Part shown: positions 5,981-12,708 of the stretch, piece by piece
Layout of the letters: the number at the start of each line of letters is the position of its first letter
Numbering within the stretch: position 1 is the stretch's first letter
Assembly (NCBI GenBank): GCA_001791115.1
Contig: MGDZ01000032.1
Span: 1 to 12,834, forward strand
Reading direction: 5' to 3'
Length of the DNA stretch: 12,834 nucleotides
From: Candidatus Uhrbacteria bacterium RIFCSPHIGHO2_02_FULL_57_19
GTDB lineage: Bacteria > Patescibacteriota > Patescibacteriia > 2-12-FULL-57-11
The notes under the pieces: model-generated
The model's database searches: none
Seen by the model: the letters and a program-made list of their open reading frames with translations, nothing else
Told to the model about the DNA's origin: nothing
Made by a program: the position numbers and the translations under genes

Positions 5981-6553
5981 CTATATCCCTTGCGTCACCA
6001 AACTCACCAGCGCAAAAATAACCGCCAGAACGAAAGTCCCGGATGAAACATCCACCAGCAGATCCGTCCCCGAATACACGGCAAAAAGCAGCGAAGTCAC
6101 TCCAGCCACCTCCATGACCATCTTGATTTTTCCCCAAACATTAGCGGAGGAAACAACGCCTTTTTTGAGCCGAAAATAACCGGCGACGATGAAGGTGGCC
6201 TCAAGCGCGATGATGGTCCAACCCAGAACAGGATTGACGTGTTTAAGAACTACGACAAAGATGAGCGAGCCGATAAGCAGCTTGTCGGCGACCGGATCAT
6301 ACAGGGTGCCCCAGGGCGTGATCTGCCCTCTGACCCTGGCCATGGCGCCGTCAATGGCGTCGGTCAAGGCGACGAAAAGAAAGGATATGATGCCGATCTT
6401 GTATTGTTCGGTGGCGATAAGCCAAACTACGACGGGCGTGGCCAGAAAACGAAAAACCGTCACGTGGTTGGGCCTGACCCACCGCGGGATAAGAGGAAGG
6501 ATGGTATACTTCAGTAGATAATCGGTAGGGTACGGTTTCGCCGGATCGCGCAT
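5981..6553 (-). CDS. CDP-alcohol phosphatidyltransferase (PgsA-like)
   Basis: The protein has 190 residues, the size of bacterial PgsA. The family signature is complete: D65-x2-DG-x2-AR-x8-G-x3-D-x3-D, with Asp68-Gly69, Ala72-Arg73, Gly82, Asp86 and Asp90; the four aspartates bind metal and catalyse. Five to six hydrophobic helices surround it, and RPNHVTVFRFLATP (27-40) is the typical first helix entry. The enzyme transfers a phosphatidyl group from CDP-diacylglycerol to an alcohol (glycerol-3-phosphate in PgsA, inositol phosphate in others); the alcohol here is not determined. I chose the ATG at 6551-6553; a TTG 12 bp upstream is possible but would overlap the divergent gene's start. No Shine-Dalgarno is visible. 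It probably heads the minus-strand envelope operon. Confidence 0.88.
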   Translation of the reverse strand: MRDPAKPYPTDYLLKYTILPLIPRWVRPNHVTVFRFLATPVVVWLIATEQYKIGIISFLFVALTDAIDGAMARVRGQITPWGTLYDPVADKLLIGSLIFVVVLKHVNPVLGWTIIALEATFIVAGYFRLKKGVVSSANVWGKIKMVMEVAGVTSLLFAVYSGTDLLVDVSSGTFVLAVIFALVSLVTQGI

Positions 6554-6559
6554 ACTCTT

Positions 6560-8686
6560 ATGCAACTTTCGCTAAGCAACTATATCACCGCCGGAGCGGT
6601 CTTTCTAGCTCTGGCCGCCGCCAATCTTCTGATCTGGCACAATCCGGCGGTTGGCTTAATTTTAATCGTCGATATTCTGCTTCACGGATTGGTCCTGGGC
6701 GGGTTGGCTCTGCCCAAACTTCCTTTTGGCTGGCGGCTGGCTTTCGGAACACTGGCCGTCGCGGCTTTCAAAATTGTCAGCGGGACCGCGATCTACTTTC
6801 TTACCGATCTGGGGCCGGCTTCGCTCATCATCCTCTCATCCCTCCCATTGTTTATTCTCGGCGGATGGTGGTCGCACAAACCAAAACCGCTTTCTATTAA
6901 ATTGGATCAAGAGGCCCTGCGGCGGCCGCTCGATTTTCCAGCCGCCGTCCTGGGTGTCGCTGTGATCTTCCTCGATCTTGCGGCCTTCCGCCTCGTCGAC
7001 CTCTCGCGGATAACGTCAGCCGTTCGTTCCCCATGGGAAACGGTCCCCTGGGAATTTTTTCTTCTTTTTGGACTTGCCAGCGCTGGTCTGGCTACACTCG
7101 CGGTCACTGGTCGCGGACGGCGGATCGTGCTTCTGCTTTCCATTCTTCATACCTTCATCGGAGTTGGCATCGCGCTCACCGTCTACCGCATGGGATTCGG
7201 TTTCGACCCGTTCATACACCAAGCGGCTGAGTCGATCATCGCCAAGGCGGGATTGATCCTTCCCAAGACTCCTTACTATCTCGGCCAATATGTCATGGTA
7301 GTCGGCGTTGCCCGCATCGGCGCGTTTCCTTTGGATATTTTTGACCGCGCCTTGGTGCCGGTGCTGGCCGCGGGCATCATCCCTCTCTTCCTCCACTGGC
7401 TTTCGATGACTGGCCGAAAATCCGCCACCCTTTCACCCCTGGCCCTGATTCTTCCCCTGCCCATGTTCATCCTGACCACGCCGCAGGGGTTTGCCAATCT
7501 CTGGCTTTTGGCTGCGGCCGCGACTGCCGGGAGTGCCGCGCTTCCGGCCTGGCTCGTTTGGCTCTTTGCCCTGGCCGCCGCCGCCACCCACCCCATCGCC
7601 GGAGTTCCGGCAATGGCACTCGCGGCCTTCGCATCGATAGGTCGTCTACGGACTACCTGCCTGCCGGCAAGGCAGGCTGACTATCGTCTACAGCTTCGGT
7701 TCTTTCTCTTCATTATTGCCGTCGCCGCTTTGCCCTTTGCTTTCTGGCTGAACGCCCGAAGCGGCGGAGTTCTCAATGTTGAAATCGTCAAACCGTCGCT
7801 GGGGGCCTTGCTCCGCCTGCTTCCGATTCCGGCGTTGACCATTCCCAATCATTTTGATCTCCCGCTCGACTTGGCCTATCTGCTGCGGTGGAATATCCCG
7901 TTGGTGATCATCGGCCTGGCGATCCTCGGCGTTTGGCGGTTCAAGATTCAAGGTCGCGGCCGCACTTTTCTTCCGCATCTCCTGACCGCGCTGGCCATGG
8001 TCGGTTCGTATCTTTTTGTCCGCGGAGCAATGCGCTTTCCCGGCATCATCGGCTATGAAGAGACGATTTTCCCCGCGCGCCTCCTCGAGGCCGCGACAAT
8101 CGTACTCGTCCCGACAATGGCTGCTGGAGCGGCAGATCTTATCAGGCGGCTGAATACGGCGTCTCTCCGAGTGGGCGCGGTAATCTTATTTTCCGGAATG
8201 ATGACCAGCGCCGCCTATCTTTCCTACCCGCGCGTGGACCGATATGAAAAAAGCTCCGGAAGGAGCCTGTCCGCCTCGATGATTCACGCCGTGCAGTTCC
8301 TTGAGAAGAACGCGAAACAGCCGTATATCGTCCTCGCCGATCAGAACGCGGCAGCGGCGCAGATAAAAACTTTCGGTTTCGGACCCTACTACGGCGGCTC
8401 GTATTTCTACTCGCATCCTTCCGGCGGATTGCCGCTGTACCGGTACTATCAAAAGATGGTCGAGGGGGATCCGACGCGGGATGTCGCGCTCGCGGCCATG
8501 GACTTCGCCGGCACGGACAAGGCCTATTTCATCATCCACGACTACTGGAAAAACTTCCCCCGCATTGTCTCCCAAGCCCAAGAAACAGCCGACGACTGGG
8601 CCGAGATCGACGGCGGAGCCATTTACATTTTCCGCTATTCCCGTGATGGCGCTCCCGGCATTGGGACCAAGAACGAAATTTTCTGA
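6560..8686 (+). CDS. Large polytopic membrane protein, GT-C-fold candidate
   Basis: The protein has 708 residues with roughly 13-15 hydrophobic helices up to about residue 570 and then a soluble tail. The exterior loop GFDPFIHQAAESII (214-227), followed by PKTPYYLGQY (235-244), is the only strongly patterned acidic loop (Asp216, Glu224). It resembles the loop of CPR membrane proteins with a GT-C-like fold, so a glycosyltransferase role is likely but not proven. The soluble tail (IVLADQNAAAAQIKTFGFGPYY and onward) is the kind of nucleotide-free α/β cap seen at the end of such enzymes. A 14-codon palindromic insertion sits at about residues 364-377 in a loop between helices. The ATG is 6 bp from the divergent phosphatidyltransferase ATG, and no Shine-Dalgarno is present. 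The last 52 bp overlap the convergent GT4 gene. Confidence 0.82.
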   Translation: MQLSLSNYITAGAVFLALAAANLLIWHNPAVGLILIVDILLHGLVLGGLALPKLPFGWRLAFGTLAVAAFKIVSGTAIYFLTDLGPASLIILSSLPLFILGGWWSHKPKPLSIKLDQEALRRPLDFPAAVLGVAVIFLDLAAFRLVDLSRITSAVRSPWETVPWEFFLLFGLASAGLATLAVTGRGRRIVLLLSILHTFIGVGIALTVYRMGFGFDPFIHQAAESIIAKAGLILPKTPYYLGQYVMVVGVARIGAFPLDIFDRALVPVLAAGIIPLFLHWLSMTGRKSATLSPLALILPLPMFILTTPQGFANLWLLAAAATAGSAALPAWLVWLFALAAAATHPIAGVPAMALAAFASIGRLRTTCLPARQADYRLQLRFFLFIIAVAALPFAFWLNARSGGVLNVEIVKPSLGALLRLLPIPALTIPNHFDLPLDLAYLLRWNIPLVIIGLAILGVWRFKIQGRGRTFLPHLLTALAMVGSYLFVRGAMRFPGIIGYEETIFPARLLEAATIVLVPTMAAGAADLIRRLNTASLRVGAVILFSGMMTSAAYLSYPRVDRYEKSSGRSLSASMIHAVQFLEKNAKQPYIVLADQNAAAAQIKTFGFGPYYGGSYFYSHPSGGLPLYRYYQKMVEGDPTRDVALAAMDFAGTDKAYFIIHDYWKNFPRIVSQAQETADDWAEIDGGAIYIFRYSRDGAPGIGTKNEIF
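6579..6587 (-). promoter_or_regulatory. Extended -10 promoter candidate for the envelope operon
   Basis: Read on the minus strand, TGATATAGT (6587-6579) is an extended -10 with five of six matches to TATAAT. Transcription would start near 6572, about 19 nt before the phosphatidyltransferase ATG. No good -35 is found (TAGAAA at the expected distance). The element lies inside the first codons of the divergent 708-aa gene. Confidence 0.35.
7642..7691. repeat. In-frame palindromic insertion flanked by 8-bp direct repeats
   Basis: TCGTCTAC occurs at 7642-7649 and again at 7684-7691, 42 bp apart. Between them is a palindrome, GCCTGCC (7659-7665), loop GGCAA, GGCAGGC (7671-7677). The distance is 14 codons, so the 708-aa frame stays open and gains RTTCLPARQADYRL. 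Removing 42 bp would leave SIGRLQLRFF, a normal helix entry. The core CCTGCCTGCCG is shared with the palindrome at 10639-10658. Confidence 0.75.
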
Positions 8687-9858
8687 ATGTAGTCGGCGCT
8701 GGTTCGTCCCTCGACCGACCGGCGGGCACGATCCCTGATCGCGGGATCGTTTTTTTGTTCAATGGCTTTCTTCATGGCGGCAGAAAGCGCCGCGATGTCA
8801 CCGGGCGGCACCAGCCAGCCGTTCTCACCCTCGCGGATCATCTCCGGAATGCCGCCGACGCTTGAGGCGATAACCGGCGTGCCGCAGGCGAAAGATTCGC
8901 TGATCGTTGTCGGCGCGTTCTCGAGACAGCGGGACGGCACAACTGTCGCAGTCGCCTGAGCATAGAAGTCCGACAGTTTCTCACTCTCAACGCGTCCATG
9001 GAAGACGAAGCGCGGATCATCGGCCGTCAGCCTTTGTAGTTCATCCCGAGCTGATCCGTCGCCAAAAATATCCATCACGAAATCTTCCTTAATCATCTTC
9101 GCCGCCTGAACCAAGTCAAACACCCCTTTATGTCTCTCAATTTGTCCCACAAACAGAAGACGTGGCTGGGGATTAGGGATTAAGAACTGGACAAGACCAG
9201 AAAGAAAAATCTGATTCGGGATGATCTCGATCCGCGATCTTGGAAAGAAACCCCACGCGCGATGGACGTTCGCGATCCATTGGGATGGACAGACCACAAC
9301 GTCCGGTGATCCCCACAGCCGCCGCATCCACGCCGCCCACATCCTCCGAACTAACGTCTTCCGTACGGTTCCATGGTCTAGTCCATGGAACTGTTTTTCA
9401 ACGCAAGCAAGTCCCGACGGCTCGATAAGTTGGATGTCGTGAAGAACGTGGATGTGGCGGATGCCGAGCTCGCGGATCACGCGCGGAATGAAGAATCCAA
9501 TGCCTTTGATGTTTTCGGTAATGACCGCGTCGGGTTTTTCTTTCCGCAGTATTTCGCCGATGATCTGCGCGCTCCCGGAATTCCGCGCATCGCTAATATG
9601 AAAAAACAACCGTCTCCAAAACGGCTGGGCGCCGATATCGCGGTAGAAAAAAAGGTTCGGCGGGAAAAAGCGCAGGACACGGACACCGTCGTGTTCTTCC
9701 ATCTTCGGATCCGAGTCATATCCGTCCTTGGGCCCGGCGGTGATAACCAAAACCTCGTGCCCGGCATCCCGCAAACCGCGCACAGTCATCTCCGCCACCC
9801 GCTCCGCCCCGCCGCGGGAATACGGCGGATAGAGGCCTGAAATGAGAATAATTTTCAT
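8635..9858 (-). CDS. GT4-family glycosyltransferase
   Basis: The protein has 407 residues, normal for a GT-B fold GT4 enzyme. The N-terminal Rossmann domain starts MKIILISGLYPPYSRGGAE with the glycine-rich acceptor loop (16-19). The C-terminal domain begins near LLFVGQIERHKG (235-245) and contains FGDG (265-268), FHGRV and the donor-binding E-x7-E, Glu313 and Glu321, in LENAPTTISES, followed by GTPVIAS. It retains the donor sugar of a nucleotide sugar and adds it, with retention, to a membrane-linked acceptor on the cytoplasmic side. I chose the ATG at 9856-9858; a TTG six codons upstream is less likely. The last 17 codons overlap the convergent 708-aa gene, and the tail after TSADYIQKI looks unlike the family end and may have grown by stop-codon drift. 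No Shine-Dalgarno is seen. Confidence 0.9.
   Translation of the reverse strand: MKIILISGLYPPYSRGGAERVAEMTVRGLRDAGHEVLVITAGPKDGYDSDPKMEEHDGVRVLRFFPPNLFFYRDIGAQPFWRRLFFHISDARNSGSAQIIGEILRKEKPDAVITENIKGIGFFIPRVIRELGIRHIHVLHDIQLIEPSGLACVEKQFHGLDHGTVRKTLVRRMWAAWMRRLWGSPDVVVCPSQWIANVHRAWGFFPRSRIEIIPNQIFLSGLVQFLIPNPQPRLLFVGQIERHKGVFDLVQAAKMIKEDFVMDIFGDGSARDELQRLTADDPRFVFHGRVESEKLSDFYAQATATVVPSRCLENAPTTISESFACGTPVIASSVGGIPEMIREGENGWLVPPGDIAALSAAMKKAIEQKNDPAIRDRARRSVEGRTSADYIQKISFLVPMPGAPSRE
8728..8756 (+). terminator. Intrinsic terminator of the 708-aa gene, inside the convergent GT4 gene
   Basis: ACGATCCC (8728-8735) pairs perfectly with GGGATCGT (8743-8750) around a 7-nt loop, followed by a run of T (8750-8756). 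It lies 42 bp beyond the + stop codon and at the same time encodes residues of about 368-378 (KNDPAIRDRA) of the minus-strand GT4 enzyme. It lacks a T-run in the minus direction, so it should stop only + transcripts. Confidence 0.8.
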
Positions 9859-9869
9859 ACTCAATATTA

Positions 9870-9897
9870 TTGACAATCCTGCGCGAATAACTATACT
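9870..9897 (+). promoter_or_regulatory. Strong sigma-70-type promoter for the second Nudix gene
   Basis: A perfect TTGACA (9870-9875) is followed after 16 bp by TATACT (9892-9897), five of six matches. The predicted start is near 9904, giving a leader of about 33 nt with a strong Shine-Dalgarno. On the other strand the same region reads TATAGT (9897-9892 and 9902-9897 overlap), which may serve the divergent GT4 gene. Confidence 0.7.
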
Positions 9898-9922
9898 ATA
9901 CCGCGCATTCGCACACTACCCG

Positions 9923-9930
9923 AAAGGAGG
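9923..9930 (+). promoter_or_regulatory. Shine-Dalgarno site that fixes the Nudix start
   Basis: AAAGGAGG at 9923-9930 is an almost full anti-SD match, 6 nt before the ATG at 9937-9939. It would be directly adjacent to the alternative TTG at 9931, so it decides for the ATG. Confidence 0.85.
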
Positions 9931-9936
9931 TTGCGA

Positions 9937-10539
9937 ATGGATTTCGGCGATTTCGAGCCCCTAAAAAAGCCGGCTGCCTACGTCTCATCAGACGTGCTCA
10001 TCTTCCGCCCGGGAAACGAGAAGGAACCGTTGCGCGTTCTCACCTGCATCCGTCAGGGCGAACCTTGGGCCGGTTGTCTGACGGTTCCCGTCGGCGGCTA
10101 CATCGACCCGCCCGACAAGAACCTCCGCACGGCTGCCGAACGAGAAGTGCTCGAAGAGAGCGGGCGCACCGATAGATTCGTCCGGGATTTCGGCCTGGTG
10201 GTTGCCGTCGAATTCATCGTCGGTCTCTACGGGCCGGAGCGCTGGCATCACCGGCTGGAACGCACCACCATACCGCACGCCAGGGAATCGGTTCGCGCTG
10301 TGAGGACCGATCAGTCCGGACATGTCCGTCCGGTGGTGGCCGCAGTGCTGGCTGGCCGCGTTCGCAAGGGCAAGCTCCGCGACACCGCCGAACAGAAGGG
10401 CTTCTGCTGGATGACGCCCGAAGAGATCGCGGACTGCGGGAAGGAGCTGGCCTTCGACCACGCGCTCGCGCTGTACCACTTCCTTCAGCAGGTCGTCTAC
10501 GGCTCGCGACCCAAGGGGCCGCTCGAGCTCATCGTCTGA
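9937..10539 (+). CDS. Nudix hydrolase with altered Nudix box
   Basis: The protein has 200 residues. Residues 53-76 form the Nudix region: GGYIDPPD followed by TAAEREVLEESG, with the catalytic core Arg69-Glu70 and Glu73-Glu74 intact. Compared with the canonical G-x5-E-x7-RE spacing there is one extra residue, and the first glutamate is replaced by Asp60, so substrate handling may differ. A strand LIFRPGN and RVLTCIRQG (33-41) precede the box as in other Nudix folds, and a later KGFCWMTPEEIADC (154-167) is the usual C-terminal WxxxEEI-type segment. The substrate is unknown. The gene stands alone, with its own promoter, strong Shine-Dalgarno and terminator, between two minus-strand glycosyltransferase genes. 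Confidence 0.85.
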   Translation: MDFGDFEPLKKPAAYVSSDVLIFRPGNEKEPLRVLTCIRQGEPWAGCLTVPVGGYIDPPDKNLRTAAEREVLEESGRTDRFVRDFGLVVAVEFIVGLYGPERWHHRLERTTIPHARESVRAVRTDQSGHVRPVVAAVLAGRVRKGKLRDTAEQKGFCWMTPEEIADCGKELAFDHALALYHFLQQVVYGSRPKGPLELIV

Positions 10540-10572
10540 TCACATCTCCGCAAGCGCCCGAAGTACCTCATC

Positions 10573-10608
10573 GACTGCATCGGCTAACGCCCCGACGCGG
10601 TCTTTTTT
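10573..10608 (+). terminator. Intrinsic terminator of the second Nudix gene
   Basis: GACTGCATCGG (10573-10583) pairs with CCGACGCGGTC (10592-10602) over 11 positions with one G-T pair and one A-C mismatch, and six T (10603-10608) follow. The MITE-like element begins at the end of this T-run. Confidence 0.75.
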
Positions 10609-10800
10609 AATTTGAGACTGTAGAAGAACTCGCTTTCGCCTGCCTGCCGTCAGGCAGGTAGCGAGATCACGCTGTTTCTAGGCGAAAAATTGCAGAAGCG
10701 ACGATGTTTACACGGAGTGTAAGCGGAGGAGCTTATGCAATTTTGCAGCCAAAACAGCGTGATCTCAGTAGAAATGAAGTTTTTCTACAGTCTCAATTTA
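10608..10800. mobile_element. MITE-like element with 23-bp terminal inverted repeats
   Basis: The ends 10608-10630 and 10778-10800 are inverted repeats that match at 21 of 23 positions (core TTGAGACTGTAGAA). Further in, GAGATCACGCTGTTT (10663-10677) is perfectly inverted at 10752-10766, AAAATTGCA (10686-10694) at 10736-10744, and TTACAC/GTGTAA (10708-10713, 10717-10722) close the centre. The whole 193 bp can fold into one long hairpin and has no coding capacity for a transposase. Both ends show TA, consistent with a TA target as in IS630/Tc1-type elements; this is inference. The stop codon of the downstream GT4 gene (10793-10795) lies in the right repeat. Confidence 0.75.
10639..10658. repeat. 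Nested 20-bp palindrome in the MITE left arm
   Basis: CCTGCCTG (10639-10646), loop CCGT, CAGGCAGG (10651-10658) is a perfect 8-bp hairpin. The left arm of the MITE-like element is 21 bp longer than the right arm exactly here, so this palindrome looks inserted into the element. It shares CCTGCCTGCCG with the palindrome in the 708-aa gene. Confidence 0.7.
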
Positions 10801-12013
10801 GGAGATGTGAAAATTTTGAAGCAAGAGATATCCAGGAATAGCGGCTCTCGATCCACTCGCGCGCCGCGCGGCCCATGGAGGCGGTACGGGCGGGATCGTC
10901 GAGAACCGAACGGATGGCATCCGCGAGTGCGGTTGAATCATTCGGCGGCACGAGGAGGCCGGTCTCTCCGGACTTGAGCGTCGTTCGCACGCCGGGCAGA
11001 TTCGAGGCGATAACCGGCAGGCCGCAGGCTTGTGCTTCCAGAAGCACTTTGCCGAACGCCTCGGAGCGGTCGATTGAGGGCAGGACGAGGACATCGGCCG
11101 CGCGATACAAATCCGGCAGATCATCATCCGCTATTCGTCCCATGAAACGGACCCGATCCGCTATTCCGAGACCGCGAGCCCGCGCCTCGTACTGCTCGCG
11201 GAGATCGCCCTCGCCCGCAACAAGCAAGATGTCATTGCGAGGAGTCCCGACCTGCCCCGCCAACGGCGGGGGTACTCGGGACGACGAAGCAATCCCGACC
11301 CCACCGAGATTGCTTCGCTTCGCTCGCAATGACAATTCTTTCCAGGCGTTCAACAGAACAGATACGCCCTTGAAGTAGTGCGCCCGATCCAGACCGCCAA
11401 CGAACAGGGCGACGCGGGCGCCGGCGGGAATCGAAAGACGGCGGCGCGCTTCCTCTTTGTTTCCCGGGAAGAATCTCGCCGTATCGACGCCGATCGGGAA
11501 CTCGACGAGCTTCTTCCTGATGTTGTCCGGCATCGTGCCCAGGACGCCGGATAAAGCGTAGTCAAGCGAGGAGACGGCGATGACGTCCGAATGGTGAAAG
11601 ATGTGCGGCAGAAGCGCGCGCGCGTGCCATTGAAAAAATTTGCCGAGCGCTCCGCGTCCGACGAGGTCCATGTGATAAACCAGAATGAGCTTTTTGCACA
11701 TTCGTCTGATCTGTCGAATGATGAACAGCTCGGCCGTGCCGAAAAACGGGTAGTGAAGCATAATCGCGTCGAATTTCCGGAATCGACGCACAATGCCCGG
11801 AATCGACGCCGCATTCCCCCAGCGCAGCAGCGGAATGAAATGCTCCACGCGGAACGGTTCCACCCGCGTAGGCGCGTGCGCCCGATGCGCAACCGGCGTC
11901 ATCACCGTTACCTCGTGTCCAAGCCGTGAGAGCTCGCGCGCCTGGTCCTCCGCGACATTTCCCATTCCGCCATGGTAAGGAGGAAAAGTGGAAACAATAA
12001 TGGCAATCTTCAT
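10793..12013 (-). CDS. GT4-family glycosyltransferase carrying a palindromic in-frame insertion
   Basis: The protein has 406 residues. The N-terminal Rossmann domain begins MKIAIIVSTFPPYHGGMGN with the glycine-rich loop. VEFPIGVDTARFFP (170-183) is the hinge typical of GT4, VALFVGGLDRAHYFKG (201-216) starts the C-terminal domain, and VAGEGDLREQYE (265-276) and FMGRIADDDLPDLY (290-303) follow. The donor-binding E-x7-E is Glu318 and Glu326 in SEAFGKVLLEA, then GLPVIAS. Residues 228-261 (SLRAKRSNLG ... GTPRND) come from a 103-bp palindromic element placed between helix and strand where the family has a short loop. The ATG overlaps the GT2 stop (ATGA, 12010-12013). The 3' end runs into the terminal repeat of the MITE-like element, which supplies the last codons and stop. 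Sugar and acceptor are unknown. Confidence 0.9.
   Translation of the reverse strand: MKIAIIVSTFPPYHGGMGNVAEDQARELSRLGHEVTVMTPVAHRAHAPTRVEPFRVEHFIPLLRWGNAASIPGIVRRFRKFDAIMLHYPFFGTAELFIIRQIRRMCKKLILVYHMDLVGRGALGKFFQWHARALLPHIFHHSDVIAVSSLDYALSGVLGTMPDNIRKKLVEFPIGVDTARFFPGNKEEARRRLSIPAGARVALFVGGLDRAHYFKGVSVLLNAWKELSLRAKRSNLGGVGIASSSRVPPPLAGQVGTPRNDILLVAGEGDLREQYEARARGLGIADRVRFMGRIADDDLPDLYRAADVLVLPSIDRSEAFGKVLLEAQACGLPVIASNLPGVRTTLKSGETGLLVPPNDSTALADAIRSVLDDPARTASMGRAAREWIESRYSWISLASKFSHLLN
11231..11333. repeat. 103-bp RPE-like palindromic element inside the GT4 gene
   Basis: The ends GTCATTGCGAG (11231-11241) and CTCGCAATGAC (11323-11333) are perfect inverted repeats. Inside are two sub-hairpins: GTCCCGA/TCGGGAC (11244-11250, 11276-11282) with an inner CCCGCC/GGCGGG, and GAAGCAATC/GATTGCTTC (11286-11294, 11308-11316). 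On the minus strand it is translated in the GT4 frame as SLRAKRSNLG through GTPRND. Peptides of the RSNL/ERSDEA and RND kind are known translations of such repeats in many bacteria. Confidence 0.85.
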
Positions 12014-12708
12014 AATTTGAGGCGAATGATGGTTCCAAAAAATTCAACAACATCGCGCCAATAAAGTTTGGAAAAACCTTTAGTCCGGTCGCGGAAAATC
12101 GTAGGAACTTCGACCACTTTGAATCCGGCGCGTTCTACTCGGTAAAGTATTTCTTCCTGAAAAGCATAGCCACCGCTTCTGACCGTCGAAAGATCGATGG
12201 ATTCCAAAATGCGACGGCGATAACAGCGGTAGCCGTTGGTCACGTCCTTGGTCCGCAAGTTGAGCATGGCCCGCGAAACGGTCATGGCCCCGTGGCTCAT
12301 AATTTTGCGGGCGATCCCCCATCCCTCGATTCGGCCCCCGGGAATCTTGCGCGACCCGACAACCGCGTCGGCTCCGGTCTCGACGGCTTCGATGAGCATC
12401 GGCAGTTCGTTCGGATCATGCGACAAGTCCGCATCCATTTCGCAGATAACCTCCGCGCCCGCGTGGAGCGCGGCCCGAAACCCGGCAAGATAGGCGCTGC
12501 CCAAACCTAGTTTACCCGACCGATGAATCACGCTGACCTGGGGATTTGTCGAAGCATAGGAATCCGCAAGCCTCCCGCTTCCATCCGGCGAGGCATCATC
12601 AACCACCCAAACGGACAAGTCGGGAATGTTTAGGGCGCGGAGGGCATCCAAAAGCCGGATGATATTCCCACTCTCATTATATGTCGGTATGATAACCGCG
12701 ATCATCAT
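12010..12708 (-). CDS. Polyprenol-phosphate mannose synthase-like GT2 glycosyltransferase
   Basis: The protein has 232 residues and is a single GT2 (GT-A fold) domain of the DPM1/Ppm1 type without extra membrane helices. MMIAVIIPTYNESGNI is the N-terminal strand, VVDDASPDGS (35-44) gives Asp37/Asp38, MDADLSHDP (91-99) holds the DxD metal site Asp92/Asp94, and GYRCYRRRIL and FRDRTKGFSK (205-214, Arg208 and Lys214) match the acceptor-loop signature of dolichol- or polyprenol-phosphate mannose synthases. It would load a sugar (GDP-mannose in characterised members; the sugar is not provable here) onto polyprenyl phosphate for GT-C enzymes. The start is ATG at 12706-12708 or the next ATG; upstream codons belong to the divergent gene. 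It is coupled to the GT4 gene by ATGA. No Shine-Dalgarno is seen. Confidence 0.88.
   Translation of the reverse strand: MMIAVIIPTYNESGNIIRLLDALRALNIPDLSVWVVDDASPDGSGRLADSYASTNPQVSVIHRSGKLGLGSAYLAGFRAALHAGAEVICEMDADLSHDPNELPMLIEAVETGADAVVGSRKIPGGRIEGWGIARKIMSHGAMTVSRAMLNLRTKDVTNGYRCYRRRILESIDLSTVRSGGYAFQEEILYRVERAGFKVVEVPTIFRDRTKGFSKLYWRDVVEFFGTIIRLKL

Noticed and set aside
10540..10650. Open minus frame ending DRVGALADAVDEVLRALAEM, possible remnant of a gene cut by the MITE-like element
   Set aside because: It has no start codon, most of it is explained by the Nudix terminator stem, and precise removal of the element at the TA would leave it out of frame with the GT4 gene by one base.
11221..11340. 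CRISPR repeat possibility
   Set aside because: The repeats are inverted, present once, and have no regular direct repeats or spacers.
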